This document shows, piece by piece, positions 32,881-41,896 of a stretch of DNA of 64,000 nt. Source of the DNA: Thermoprotei archaeon (lineage in GTDB: Archaea; Thermoproteota; Thermoprotei; QMSL01). The DNA lies in assembly GCA_003650925.1 (NCBI GenBank), contig QMSP01000007.1, forward strand, positions 18,800-82,799, given 5' to 3'. Each line of letters opens with the position of its first letter. The first letter of the stretch is position 1. The notes beneath the pieces were generated by a model that saw only the letters and a list, made by a program, of their open reading frames with translations, did not search any database and was not told where the DNA came from. Both the position numbers and the translations under genes were made by a program.

Positions 32881-32960
32881 GCTAAACCCTCCTTGACTGA
32901 CCACATCCTATCTAGTGAATGTGTTTTTAAGTTTGCCTATATGAATGCCCATGAATGACG

Positions 32961-33020
32961 GAAGGTCAGCTCGGAAGTTCCTCATCACTGCTCAGACCTG
33001 GCAGACTCCTCATTCCTCAT
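32961..33020 (-). ncRNA. C/D-box guide sRNA
   Basis: On the minus strand: C-like GGAATGA (33010-33016), guide GGAGTCTGCCAGGT (32996-33009), D' box CTGA (32992-32995), spacer GCA, perfect C' GTGATGA (32982-32988), guide GGAACTTCCGAG (32970-32981) and D box CTGA (32966-32969). A TATA box gcttatatgg at 33041-33050 is centred 26 nt from the predicted start at 33020. It lies alone in the gap between the zinc-finger and TrpB genes. Confidence 0.82.
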
Positions 33021-33166
33021 GATATCAGTAGCCTACACGACCATATAAGCATAGTCGAGCATGCAGAATAACTATTTGATGAATTCAAGGAGAGTTCCAT
33101 GCTCCTCTCATTATAGCTTATATACCTGGTAGTGCATATAGGAGCGATCGGTGCCACTATGCGCCA

Positions 33167-34510
33167 ATGGGCTTGAAGCATAGAGTTCGACTGCCCATTG
33201 ACGAGATCCCAAGGAAGTGGTATAACATAGTTCCAGACCTTCCAGAGAAGCTTCCTCCTATGTTAGATCCCCTGACTAAGAGGCCCATACCTAGAGAAGC
33301 TCTTGAAAGAATTTTCGTAAGAGAGCTTGTAAGACAAGAGTTTAGTGAGGAGCGCTTCATATCCATCCCTGACGAGGTTCTCGAGGCCTATATAAGAATG
33401 GGACGTCCAACTCCTCTCATTAGAGCAAGAAGGCTTGAGGAATATCTTAGAACCCCTGCCAAGATCTACTACAAATTCGAGGGCGTCAGCCCTACTGGCA
33501 GTCATAAGGTTAATACTGCTATAGCTCAGGCATACTATGCGCATAAGGAAGGTGTGGAGAGGCTGGTTACGGAGACTAGTGCTGGTCAGTGGGGATCAGC
33601 TCTAGCTCTAGCATGTGCTGTCTTCAACCTAAAGCTCACTGTATACATGACAAGGGCTAGCTACTATCAGAAGCCGTACAGGAGAGTTCTCATGCAATTA
33701 TATGGAGCTGAGGTGTTACCCTCTCCAAGCAATAGGACCAAGTTTGGCAGATCAATACTCGAGAGGCATCCAGAGCATCCAGGCTCACTTGGAATAGCCA
33801 TAAGCGAAGCCATAGAAGATGTAATGGAGAGCACGAATAGCCGATACAGCCTAGGCAGTGTTCTAAATCATGTACTTCTCCATCAGACAATAATAGGGCT
33901 TGAGGCTAAGAAGCAAATGGAGCTTATTGATGAGAAACCAGATGTCATCATCGCATGTGTAGGAGGAGGAAGCAACTTTGCCGGGCTGGCATATCCATTC
34001 ATGAAAGATAGACTAGTACATGGGGAGTATATAGAGTTCATAGCTGCTGAACCCAAGGCTTGTCCAAGCCTGACCAAGGGAGAGTACAGATATGACTTTG
34101 GTGATACAGCTGGCTTAACCCCTCTCATCAAGATGTTCACCGTCGGACATAAATATCAGGTACCGCCTATACATGCCGCGGGCCTAAGATATCATGGAGC
34201 AGCTCCAACCTTAAGCCTCCTCCTCAAGAGAGGCTACATCAAGGCCATTGCCTATTATCAGAATGAAGTATTCCAAGCAGCATCTCTATTCACAAGAGTA
34301 GAAGGCATAGTTCCTGCTCCTGAGTCTGCTCATGCAGTGAAAGCCGCCATAGATATAGCACTCAAGGCCAAGGAGAAAGGTGAGGAGAAGGTCATTCTGT
34401 TCAACTTAAGCGGTCATGGGCTATTAGACCTCAAAGGATACGAGGAATTCCTTGAAGGCAAGCTTCCTGACTATGAGCCTGTGACAATAGACCTAAGCTA
34501 TTTGCCTTAA
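33167..34510 (+). CDS. trpB: Tryptophan synthase beta chain, TrpB2 type
   Basis: A 447-residue pyridoxal phosphate enzyme. The PLP lysine is in GSHKVNTA near residues 110-117; phosphate-binding GGGSNFAG near 266-273; HAAGLRYHG near 337-345 is typical. The N-terminal extension ([15 protein letters not shown]) and the length match the TrpB2 group of archaea, which is used either as an orphan serine/indole enzyme or with a distant alpha chain. No trpA or other trp gene is in the window. A TATA box gcttatatac at 33117-33126 precedes it; the ATG at 33167 gives a 20-nt leader. Confidence 0.92.
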   Translation: MGLKHRVRLPIDEIPRKWYNIVPDLPEKLPPMLDPLTKRPIPREALERIFVRELVRQEFSEERFISIPDEVLEAYIRMGRPTPLIRARRLEEYLRTPAKIYYKFEGVSPTGSHKVNTAIAQAYYAHKEGVERLVTETSAGQWGSALALACAVFNLKLTVYMTRASYYQKPYRRVLMQLYGAEVLPSPSNRTKFGRSILERHPEHPGSLGIAISEAIEDVMESTNSRYSLGSVLNHVLLHQTIIGLEAKKQMELIDEKPDVIIACVGGGSNFAGLAYPFMKDRLVHGEYIEFIAAEPKACPSLTKGEYRYDFGDTAGLTPLIKMFTVGHKYQVPPIHAAGLRYHGAAPTLSLLLKRGYIKAIAYYQNEVFQAASLFTRVEGIVPAPESAHAVKAAIDIALKAKEKGEEKVILFNLSGHGLLDLKGYEEFLEGKLPDYEPVTIDLSYLP

Positions 34511-34570
34511 TCAGTAGTCCTGAATATGCTCTCTTTACTTTTTCACTATTCTGAACTCGTCATGTTAATC

Positions 34571-34650
34571 ACTTGAAGAATATGGCCGGGAGTAGACACC
34601 GCTACTCACAGTGCCCACTTCGGGGCTCTCGTAGCGGCGAGGAGCTATTT
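34571..34650 (-). ncRNA. Candidate structured RNA, possibly H/ACA-like
   Basis: A GC-rich island of about 80 nt between trpB and guaA. A strong TATA tatatata-like core at 34668-34680 is placed for a minus-strand start near 34648. Perfect 7-bp stem CCGCTAC (34599-34605)/GTAGCGG (34631-34637) encloses GCCC/GGGC and a GA-containing internal loop resembling a kink-turn. On the minus strand, 15 nt after the stem there is an ATA trinucleotide, as in H/ACA guides lacking a basal stem. A competing stem GAGTAG (34590-34595)/CTACTC (34602-34607) overlaps it. The palindromic TATA could instead serve guaA. Confidence 0.35.
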
Positions 34651-34741
34651 ATGAAAACGAAATAAGTATATATAAGTCTAACCTCAGTTCATGAACGCTT
34701 GTAATATTAAGCAGAAACTATACTCTACAAATTGAGGGATA

Positions 34742-36283
34742 ATGAGAGGGAAAGAGCTAGTAGTAGTGATTGACTTCGGGAGTCAATATACTCATCTTAT
34801 AGCCAGGAGGGTTCGTGAACTCGGCGTATACTCAGAGGTGCTGCCATATCACGTAGATATCGAATACTTAGAGAAGCTGAAACCCAGAGGTATCATACTA
34901 TCAGGAGGGCCCAGAAGTGTGTTTGAGGAAGGAGCTCCAAGAGTAGATTCAAGGATCCTTGAGCTCAATATCCCTGTACTAGGCATATGCTATGGACATC
35001 AACTCCTAGCACTCATGCTAGGAGGTGAAGTTAGGAAAGGGGAGCGAGGCGAGTACGGAAAGGCTCTTCTAAGGATTCTTAAAAAGGATATAATATTCAG
35101 AGGACTTGATGAAGAGGAGATAGTATGGATGAGTCATAGAGACCTTGTAGTTAAGCTACCCTCTAATGTCGAGGTGTTAGCTTCCACTGAAGTAACTAGG
35201 ATAGCTGCCTTTAGGCATAAAGAGAAGCCCATCTATGGCCTACAGTTCCATCCTGAGGTATCACACACGCCTAGGGGCAAGCTAGTGCTTAGAAACTTCC
35301 TCTATGAGATCTGTAGATGTAAAGGGACTTGGAATCCCGTCTCACTAATTGATGACATTGTGAATGATATAAAGGAGAAGGTCAAGCCTGATGAAAAGGT
35401 GTTATGCGCAGTCAGCGGGGGCGTTGACTCCGTAACCACTGCTATTCTAGTCCACAAGGCTGTAGGAGATAGGCTCATAGTCGTGTTCGTCAATCATGGA
35501 TTTCTAAGAAAGAATGAGCCTGAACAGGTCTTGAAATTCCTTAAGGGGATGGGCATTAACGTGATATATGTGGATGCCAGCGAGAGGTTCATGAGACGAC
35601 TTAGAGGAGTTAAGGACCCTGAAGAGAAAAGGAAGATTATTGGTGAAGAGTTCATCAAGATATTCGAGGAAATAGCTGATAAGCTGAAGGGCGTCAAGTG
35701 GCTAGCTCAGGGCACAATATACCCAGATAGAATTGAAAGTGGTGCTGTAGGAGCTAGACCTGCTAGGATAAAGAGTCACCACAATGTTGCTGGTCTCCCC
35801 CAGAGGATGAAGCTTAAACTCCTGGAGCCACTTAGGGACTTCTACAAGGATGAGGTAAGAGCTATAGCTAGAAGGCTGGGAGTGCCTGAGGAGATCGTGA
35901 CTCGTCATCCCTTCCCAGGTCCTGGTCTTGCAATACGAATAATAGGTGAAATAACGCCTGAGAAGCTAAGGATAGTGAGAGAGGCAAGCGCTATAGTGGA
36001 GGAGGAGCTTCGCAAAGCAAACCTCTATGATAAGGTATGGCAAGCCTTCGCTGTGGTGGGCGATGATAAGTGGGTAGGAGTGATGGGTGATGAGAGAAAA
36101 CTAGGCTATATAGTCACTGTGAGAATAGTTGAAAGCATAGAGGCCATGACAGCTGACTGGGTCAGGATCCCATATGAGGTCCTAGAGAGAATAAGCAATA
36201 GGATAACCAGTGAAGTTGATGGTGTAACCATGGTGACCTATGCTATAACTTCCAAGCCTCCAAGCACCATAGAACCATGCTGA
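34742..36283 (+). CDS. guaA: GMP synthase (glutamine-hydrolysing), single polypeptide
   Basis: Converts XMP to GMP using glutamine and ATP. The 513-residue protein unites the class I glutaminase domain (VIDFGSQYTHLIARRVRE near 9-26, nucleophile in GICYGHQ near 82-88, LQFHPEV with the catalytic His) with the ATP pyrophosphatase domain (AVSGGVDSVT near 222-231) and the C-terminal dimerisation domain (GDDKWVGVMGDERKLGY). Many archaea split these into two genes; here they are fused. The ATG at 34742 follows an A-T rich leader of about 40 nt from the TATA at 34668-34680. Confidence 0.94.
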   Translation: MRGKELVVVIDFGSQYTHLIARRVRELGVYSEVLPYHVDIEYLEKLKPRGIILSGGPRSVFEEGAPRVDSRILELNIPVLGICYGHQLLALMLGGEVRKGERGEYGKALLRILKKDIIFRGLDEEEIVWMSHRDLVVKLPSNVEVLASTEVTRIAAFRHKEKPIYGLQFHPEVSHTPRGKLVLRNFLYEICRCKGTWNPVSLIDDIVNDIKEKVKPDEKVLCAVSGGVDSVTTAILVHKAVGDRLIVVFVNHGFLRKNEPEQVLKFLKGMGINVIYVDASERFMRRLRGVKDPEEKRKIIGEEFIKIFEEIADKLKGVKWLAQGTIYPDRIESGAVGARPARIKSHHNVAGLPQRMKLKLLEPLRDFYKDEVRAIARRLGVPEEIVTRHPFPGPGLAIRIIGEITPEKLRIVREASAIVEEELRKANLYDKVWQAFAVVGDDKWVGVMGDERKLGYIVTVRIVESIEAMTADWVRIPYEVLERISNRITSEVDGVTMVTYAITSKPPSTIEPC

Positions 36284-36329
36284 CCTCAAGAGGTAAAGCC
36301 TATATATCACCTAACATTCGAGATGAATG

Positions 36330-36400
36330 AGCCCCGCGCCTCGCCGACAGGGCCGTATGGCCTTGGAGGAAGCGAGGGTTCCTCGCTCCCCCACAAAGCT
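36330..36400 (+). ncRNA. Candidate H/ACA-like guide RNA
   Basis: A GC-rich island between convergent guaA and AsnRS genes. TATA cctatatatc at 36299-36308 puts the transcript start at about 36330. Stem CCTCGC (36339-36344)/GCGAGG (36372-36377) encloses a GA-rich internal loop (CGAC and GGAGGAA), then an apical hairpin AGGGCC-GTAT-GGCCTT (36349-36364). Exactly 15 nt downstream of the stem is ACA (36393-36395), the distance used by archaeal H/ACA pseudouridylation guides. A basal stem is not found, as in H/ACA-like RNAs described from Pyrobaculum. An alternative hairpin GCGAGG-GTT-CCTCGC competes. Confidence 0.5.
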
Positions 36401-36413
36401 CCTTCTTGACGAT

Positions 36414-37715
36414 CTATGGATAGATGCGCCTGATATCCCTTGGGAAGGGCACTGCTTCCCTTATATGACTAAGGCCACATATCCACATGACCAGCCTGTC
36501 TACACCTAGTCCAAAGCCACTATGAGGCACGCTTCCATACCTTCTCAGGTCTATATACCACTCGTAATCCTTTGGGTCAAGACCAAACCTCCTTATCTTT
36601 TCTATGAGCTCATCAGCCTTCTCTATCCTCTCTCCTCCTCCTATTATCTCTCCATATCCCTCAGGCGCTAGGAGGTCGGCTGAGAGTGTAATTTCTGGCC
36701 TTTTTGGATCATTTTTATGGTAGAAGGCCTTGCATTGTTCAGGAAAGCCTATTATGAAGACCGGCTTATCAAACTCCATGGTTAGAGCTCGCTCCTCATC
36801 AGCTCCAAGATCCTCTCCCCACTTGAGGTAAAAGCCTTTGTCGTGAAGTATCTCAAGAGCTTCATCGTAGGTAAGCCTATAGAATGGTGCTCTTATGTTC
36901 TCAAGCCTTGAGATGTCCCTTTTCAGCACCTTCAGCTCATCCACTCTCTCCTCAAGTACTCTGTTGACTATGTATGATATGAGCTCCTCCTCAACGTGCA
37001 ATATATCATTCAGGTGTGTCCATGCTTCCTCAGCTTCTGCGTGCCAGAACTCAGTCAGATGCCTTCTTGTTCGGGACTTCTCAGCTCTGAAGGAGGGAGC
37101 TATGGTGTAGACCTTCTCTAGAGAGTATATCAGAGCCTCTAGATAGAACTGAGAGGACTGCGTTAGGTAGACATCCCTCCTTCCGAAATAGTCGACTGTA
37201 AACAGAGTAGCTCCTCCCTCTACGGCTGCTGTTATGAACATCGGACATTGTACCTCGTAGTATCCTTTGCTTCTGAAGAACTCATGAATGGATTTGAAGA
37301 CTGTATCCCTTACCTTGAGTACTGCCTGCATTCTCCTACTCCTTAGCCATAAATGCCTAACGTCAAGAAGATACTCTGAGTCAACGGCCACTGCTGACTC
37401 CCTTATAGGGAAGGGCTCTGCCAGCCCTACGATCTTTAGCTCATCTACGTGAATCTCAATACCCTCAGGTGCTCTTGGATCCTTCTTAACCACGCCTGTA
37501 AGCTCAAGGGAGGACTCAAGAGTTATCTCCTCAGCTTTCTTTAGATGAGGCTTGGACAGGTCCACTACACACTGAATAATCCCTGAGGAGTCCCTTAGGA
37601 CCAAGAACACTTTGCCTTTCAGAAATCTTATTCTATGAACCCATCCTCTCAGCCTAACCTTAGATCCCTCTTCTATCTTTCCTCTCAGGACATCCTTTAT
37701 GTGAAGGAATTCAAT
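36414..37715 (-). CDS. asnS: Asparaginyl-tRNA synthetase, apparent ATT start
   Basis: Class II synthetase of about 433 residues. Motif 2 FRAEKSRTRRHLTEFWH, and motif 3 GFGLGVDRLVMWICGL are clear. The first GTG in frame (37610) would remove half of the OB-fold anticodon domain; upstream in the same frame the sequence reads EFLHIKDVLRGK, then VRLRGWVHRI, which is the expected AsnRS N-terminus. The frame is closed by TAG at 37725-37727, leaving ATT at 37713-37715 as the best start, behind TAGGGGTC as a ribosome-binding site. It is either a rare ATT start or a sequencing error. A full AsnRS alongside a relaxed-type AspRS is unusual. Confidence 0.85.
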   Translation of the reverse strand: MEFLHIKDVLRGKIEEGSKVRLRGWVHRIRFLKGKVFLVLRDSSGIIQCVVDLSKPHLKKAEEITLESSLELTGVVKKDPRAPEGIEIHVDELKIVGLAEPFPIRESAVAVDSEYLLDVRHLWLRSRRMQAVLKVRDTVFKSIHEFFRSKGYYEVQCPMFITAAVEGGATLFTVDYFGRRDVYLTQSSQFYLEALIYSLEKVYTIAPSFRAEKSRTRRHLTEFWHAEAEEAWTHLNDILHVEEELISYIVNRVLEERVDELKVLKRDISRLENIRAPFYRLTYDEALEILHDKGFYLKWGEDLGADEERALTMEFDKPVFIIGFPEQCKAFYHKNDPKRPEITLSADLLAPEGYGEIIGGGERIEKADELIEKIRRFGLDPKDYEWYIDLRRYGSVPHSGFGLGVDRLVMWICGLSHIREAVPFPRDIRRIYP

Positions 37716-37774
37716 CGCAGACCCCTATCATTACACTAATAGTGGAGATTATAAGCCTTATCCAAAAGAACGAA

Positions 37775-38956
37775 CTACATGGGATAGAGTAGTCTAGATA
37801 CGAATAATCCAAGGACCATACAGAGCGTGGCTACAACGTCTGCAATAGAGCTCTCAAGAGGATTCACGAAGTTATCAGGGTCAAGGCCGTGCTTGAAGGT
37901 CAGTATAGCTATAGAGTATGAGATTATGGCCATTACTGGAAATCCTGCTAGAGCTGCGACAATGGGTGAAAGTAGAAGGCTCACTCCCTTCCTATGGCTT
38001 GTCGTGATAATGGTTATTAGGCCAAGTATTAAGTGAAGAAGCAAAAAGGCCAGGTACATAGCTAGCCCCTCGAGTTTAAGTCTGGTGAGCTCGCTAAGGC
38101 TGGGCTCTATGGTGCCCAAGGTAAGTCTTGTTGTGGCCATAGATCCAAAGGCTGAGCCTACGTCACCTAGGGCATCAATTAGGACTGGATAGATCATCAA
38201 CATGCCACTGCGAATTACACGCTCCTTAAAGTGAACTAGAGCTGAGCCTGCCATGCTCTCTAGAGATATGGCCATGAGTACTGCAATGAACATCTCCTTC
38301 AATTCGCTTAGGTAGTTTCTCACAAGGTCTTTCAGCCTATGTAGAGCAAACAGAGAGGCCATGATTCCTAAGGTCATCACAACCAAGGGGCTAGCAAGGT
38401 ATAGGGCTATGACCACTATGTAAAGCGCCGTCGCGAAGATGTCAGAGAGCGTTGACATTATGGGATAAAGAACAGCATCGGGATCATGGCCCCTCCTGAA
38501 TAGAAATGAGCCCAAGGCTATGCTCAAAGGAGCGAGTACGCTTGTGGCCAAAAACATCACTGATATTGCTAAGGTTAGAGAATCAGCTAGTAGGCTTAAA
38601 GCTGACCCTGTCACAAGCCACCCCACCAAGCCTATTATCATGCCACCAGTGACTGACAGAAGGAGGGCTGCCTCTATGATAACCCTCCTTAGAAAGATGC
38701 CTTCTTGCCCCTCCAGAATTCCTAAGTGAAGGGAAGTGCTTATCTTACCACATATCATTCCATTTATGGCTCCTCTAACGCCTAAAATGGCAGGGTATAT
38801 ACACATAATCCAAGGATATCTTGTGAAAGCTTCTTCTCCCCTTATCAGTATTATGCCGGCTACTATGCCAATCAGATCAATGGTAAGGGCCGTGAATATA
38901 TCTCTAAAGACATCATGAAAGGTACCCCTCTTTATCACTTTAGCACCTATGTGCAA
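37775..38956 (-). CDS. SLC41/MgtE-type divalent cation transporter
   Basis: A 393-residue integral membrane protein made of two similar halves, each with a DPD motif followed by a conserved serine/threonine-rich helix: HDPDAVLYPIMSTLSDIFAT (residues about 155-174) and LDPDNFVNPLESSIADVVAT (residues about 361-380). These are the two MgtE-like transport modules characteristic of SLC41 transporters for Mg2+. There is no N-terminal cytoplasmic CBS domain, as usual for the SLC41/archaeal form. It lies between AsnRS and the MalK-type ATPase on the same strand with gaps of about 60 and 43 nt. Confidence 0.82.
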   Translation of the reverse strand: MHIGAKVIKRGTFHDVFRDIFTALTIDLIGIVAGIILIRGEEAFTRYPWIMCIYPAILGVRGAINGMICGKISTSLHLGILEGQEGIFLRRVIIEAALLLSVTGGMIIGLVGWLVTGSALSLLADSLTLAISVMFLATSVLAPLSIALGSFLFRRGHDPDAVLYPIMSTLSDIFATALYIVVIALYLASPLVVMTLGIMASLFALHRLKDLVRNYLSELKEMFIAVLMAISLESMAGSALVHFKERVIRSGMLMIYPVLIDALGDVGSAFGSMATTRLTLGTIEPSLSELTRLKLEGLAMYLAFLLLHLILGLITIITTSHRKGVSLLLSPIVAALAGFPVMAIISYSIAILTFKHGLDPDNFVNPLESSIADVVATLCMVLGLFVSRLLYPM

Positions 38957-38999
38957 TGTAGCAGAGGGGTATAAGAGCTATCTTGAAGCTCTTGGCTCT

Positions 39000-40106
39000 T
39001 TAGAGTATGGCTTTCTCTGTCTTCTTATCGAAGAAGTGTATTCTGTTATAGTCGAGAGTTAGCCATATCTCTTGCCCTATTCTAAGGTCTACTTCCCTAG
39101 GACCTTCAACCTTCACTATGAGCTCAGGCCCAAGCTCTACGTTGACTATGGTTCTTGTGCCTAGAGGCTCTAGAACGTATATTCTCCCCCTTATGCCCTC
39201 TGGTACCTTCTCCAAGCTTATCCTCATGTCCTCAGGCCTTACGCCTAGTATTACCTCTTCGCTAGGGGCTTGTCCTCTTAATATCTCCTCTATGTCTGAG
39301 GGCAGTGGGATCTTGAAGTATTTTGCATCAAAGAATAGCTTGCCCTCGATCTCTCTCAAAACACCCTCTACGAAGTTCATGGGTGGACTGCCTATGAAGC
39401 CAGCTACGAAGAGATTAGCTGGCTTGTTGTATAGCTCATTTGGAGTACCTACCTGTTGAAGCCTGCCAATATTCATAACAGCTATTCTATCGGCCATGGT
39501 CATGGCCTCTACTTGGTCATGTGTTACATAAATGGTAGTGACCTCCAGTTCTCTTTGTAGTCTTTTCAGATATGCCCTTGCCATGACCCTTAACTTGGCA
39601 TCTAGGTTGCTTAGGGGCTCATCCATGAGGAACACTTTGGGCCTTCTCACTATAGCTCTAGCTAGAGCTACTCGCTGCCTCTCACCACCTGAGAGCTCTG
39701 CTGGCTTTCTGTCTAATAGATGCTCTATGTGAAGCATCTTCGCTACTTCCTTAACTCTCCTCTCTATTTCACGTTTCGGCATCTTCCTCAACTTAAGTGG
39801 GAAGGCTATATTGTCGAACACTTTCATGTGTGGATAGAGAGCATAGCTCTGAAATACCATGGCTACATCTCTGTCCTTTGGAGGTATGTCATTAACTAGC
39901 TCCCCACCTATGTAGATCTCTCCCTTGGTGGGGACTTCAAGGCCTGCTATAAGCCTAAGCGTAGTAGTCTTTCCACATCCTGAAGGGCCTAAGAGAACGA
40001 AGAACTCCTTATCCTTTATGTCTAGAGTGAGATCATCAACGGCAACAACTGCTCTTTTACCACTTCTGAAGACCTTAGTCACGTGGACTAGTCTAACATC
40101 AGCCAT
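39000..40106 (-). CDS. ABC transporter ATPase, MalK/UgpC type
   Basis: A 368-residue ATPase of sugar importers. Walker A GPSGCGKTT near 38-46, Q-loop MVFQSYALYPHMKV near 83-96, signature LSGGERQRVALARA near 138-151, Walker B VFLMDEP near 158-164, and the C-terminal TOBE/OB regulatory domain (VILGVRPEDMRIS near 288) are present. No permease or binding protein gene adjoins it, so it may energise several importers encoded elsewhere, as is known for MsmK-like subunits. A TATA-like ggtttataag at about 40144-40153 lies upstream of ATG 40106. Confidence 0.9.
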   Translation of the reverse strand: MADVRLVHVTKVFRSGKRAVVAVDDLTLDIKDKEFFVLLGPSGCGKTTTLRLIAGLEVPTKGEIYIGGELVNDIPPKDRDVAMVFQSYALYPHMKVFDNIAFPLKLRKMPKREIERRVKEVAKMLHIEHLLDRKPAELSGGERQRVALARAIVRRPKVFLMDEPLSNLDAKLRVMARAYLKRLQRELEVTTIYVTHDQVEAMTMADRIAVMNIGRLQQVGTPNELYNKPANLFVAGFIGSPPMNFVEGVLREIEGKLFFDAKYFKIPLPSDIEEILRGQAPSEEVILGVRPEDMRISLEKVPEGIRGRIYVLEPLGTRTIVNVELGPELIVKVEGPREVDLRIGQEIWLTLDYNRIHFFDKKTEKAIL

Positions 40107-40297
40107 ATTCTAGGCCTCCACTCTATGATGATTTCCTTCAATAGCGCTTATAAACCTTGTCTCTGATGTTACTTCGTGGGCTCTGCTCATGGGAGATAAA
40201 GGTCTCTCTCCTCCATGAACTCTATTGCTGGCCTGGATTAGTCGTCTGCTGAATCGTTATAAGGCCAAGCACTATAATAGAGACTGTGGTGAACAGC

Positions 40298-41620
40298 ATG
40301 TCTGAGGAAATAGTCTATCGTCGTTACAAGCCAGGGGATGAGAGTGGAATAGTCGAGGTGATGAATGCCTGCTTTGACACCTTCAGAGGCTATGGACTTA
40401 ATACCGAGGTATGGCTTGACTATGATAGGAGAGACCCTGGATTCAAGAAGGAAGAAGCTCTGGTGGCTGAGCATAAGGGGCGAATAGTGGGCCATGTGCA
40501 ATTAGTGTTCAGGGAGATTAAGTTAGGCAGGAAGACCTTCATCACGACAGGTGGAATAGCTAATGTATCAACACATCCTGACTATAGAGGCAAAGGCATA
40601 GCTACCAAGCTCATGAAAATGGCTCTTGATAGATGTAAGGAGCTCAAGATACCTTTGTCCAGCCTCTTCACAGGTTATGGATATGTTGCTCATAGAATAT
40701 ATCGCAGACTAGGCTACGCTGACACATTGTTCATGACCAGGTATTTGGCTGAGGATGAAGAAGTTGAAAGGACGCTAGAGATGCTGCCTGAAGACCCTAG
40801 TGTTAGAGTCAGAGAGTACAGAGAAGGCGATGAGGAGGGGATGCTAAAGGTCTATGAGCAGCACATAGAAGAGTACACAGGAGCCATTAGAAGAGACCTG
40901 ACCTACTGGAAGAACAAACTGATAGACATAGTTTGTTATCATGGATTCTTTGCTGAGAACCTTGGAGAGGCTGCCAGGGTACTGATAGCTGAAAAGAATG
41001 GAAAAGTGACTGGCTATGCATACTTCTTCATATGGTCAAAGGCTAGAAAGCCCATAATATTCTCAAAGGAAATGGGAATCTTGACCGAACTCGTAGCCTC
41101 CGACATAAAAACGCTGGCCTCACTAGCTAAGGAGGCCTTAAAGCGGATGAGAGAGGAGAAGGTAAAGACCTTCGCGAGCCTAGTTCCGCCATATCCTCCC
41201 TACAGCGACCTCTTCCGCGAGTTTCAGCTATTTCGAGAAACTGGAATCTACATGGACGCAGTAGTAGACCAATCTCTCCTCTTCGACATGCTATGCAAGG
41301 AGTTCTCCGCCAGACTAGAGGAAGCAGGCATAAGGTCTGAATTTAGATTCCTTGTAGAGAGTCCCTATGGTAGAACACTCCTTGAAGTCAAGGAACATGA
41401 AGTGAGGGTGAGTGAAGGAAAAGCTGATGTGGAGCTAAGGTTTGTCGACATGCACTCTTTCGTTAGAATGCTCTATGGCATAGAGGGCTTTGCAGACCTT
41501 CTCCTCAAAGGGAAAATCGATGTAAGACGCTCAGATGTCAAATTCCAGACGCTATTAAACACCATGAACGCGCTCTTCCCAAGGATGAAGTGGTTCATAT
41601 GGCCTGCCGACCACTGGTGA
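40298..41620 (+). CDS. Eis-like N-acetyltransferase
   Basis: A 440-residue protein with an N-terminal GNAT domain (VSTHPDYRGKGIATKLMK near 90-107; YGYVAHRIYRRLGY near 128-141), a second GNAT-like half, and a C-terminal segment (about 330-438, GRTLLEVKEHEVRV) resembling the sterol-carrier-like domain of Eis aminoglycoside acetyltransferases. The TATA box cgttataagg at 40256-40265 gives a start near 40287, so ATG 40298 is preferred over GTG 40286. Substrate unknown; polyamine or protein lysine are both possible. Confidence 0.78.
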   Translation: MSEEIVYRRYKPGDESGIVEVMNACFDTFRGYGLNTEVWLDYDRRDPGFKKEEALVAEHKGRIVGHVQLVFREIKLGRKTFITTGGIANVSTHPDYRGKGIATKLMKMALDRCKELKIPLSSLFTGYGYVAHRIYRRLGYADTLFMTRYLAEDEEVERTLEMLPEDPSVRVREYREGDEEGMLKVYEQHIEEYTGAIRRDLTYWKNKLIDIVCYHGFFAENLGEAARVLIAEKNGKVTGYAYFFIWSKARKPIIFSKEMGILTELVASDIKTLASLAKEALKRMREEKVKTFASLVPPYPPYSDLFREFQLFRETGIYMDAVVDQSLLFDMLCKEFSARLEEAGIRSEFRFLVESPYGRTLLEVKEHEVRVSEGKADVELRFVDMHSFVRMLYGIEGFADLLLKGKIDVRRSDVKFQTLLNTMNALFPRMKWFIWPADHW

Positions 41621-41754
41621 TGTCAGCAGCTTAGCCGCCCTTCTTAACACAATTCTAAAATCTTTATACTAAGTGGTAAACAGGCTTTTTCCTTTGAAAA
41701 AGTAGGTTTAAAATAAGTGAAAAGCTTTTTATTCCCTCTGGACATAATTTCAAA

Positions 41755-41845
41755 TGGCTGAGGCACCCGTCCACAAGGGTGAAGAACTCCCCTGAGGAGT
41801 CCAGGACTAGGCGTGGACGGGTTAACCGATGAGGCCGCTTATAAA
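41755..41845 (+). ncRNA. Candidate structured RNA with 10-bp stem
   Basis: A GC-rich element in an AT-rich convergent gap. TATA agctttttatt at 41723-41733 is 26 nt before the predicted 5' end near 41754. Stem 1 is perfect and 10 bp long: ACCCGTCCAC (41765-41774) with GTGGACGGGT (41813-41822). Inside is ACTCC (41787-41791)/GGAGT (41796-41800). A T-rich stretch after 41837 could end transcription. A GGC near 41757 can pair with GCC near 41834. It matches no RNA family that I can name. Confidence 0.5.
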
Positions 41846-41896
41846 CTTTTCTCAGCTTCTGACAAAAAGAAGAGAACAGGTGTGATTAGGTTTGGC

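Noticed and set aside
40107-40285. Possible RNA gene between the MalK-type ATPase and acetyltransferase genes
   Set aside because: Contains one ATGATGA, but no D, D' or C' boxes at suitable distances; the gap holds two TATA boxes for the flanking genes.
41791-41811. Hammerhead-like CTGAGGAGTCC core
   Set aside because: The GAAA and remaining conserved core of a hammerhead ribozyme are missing.
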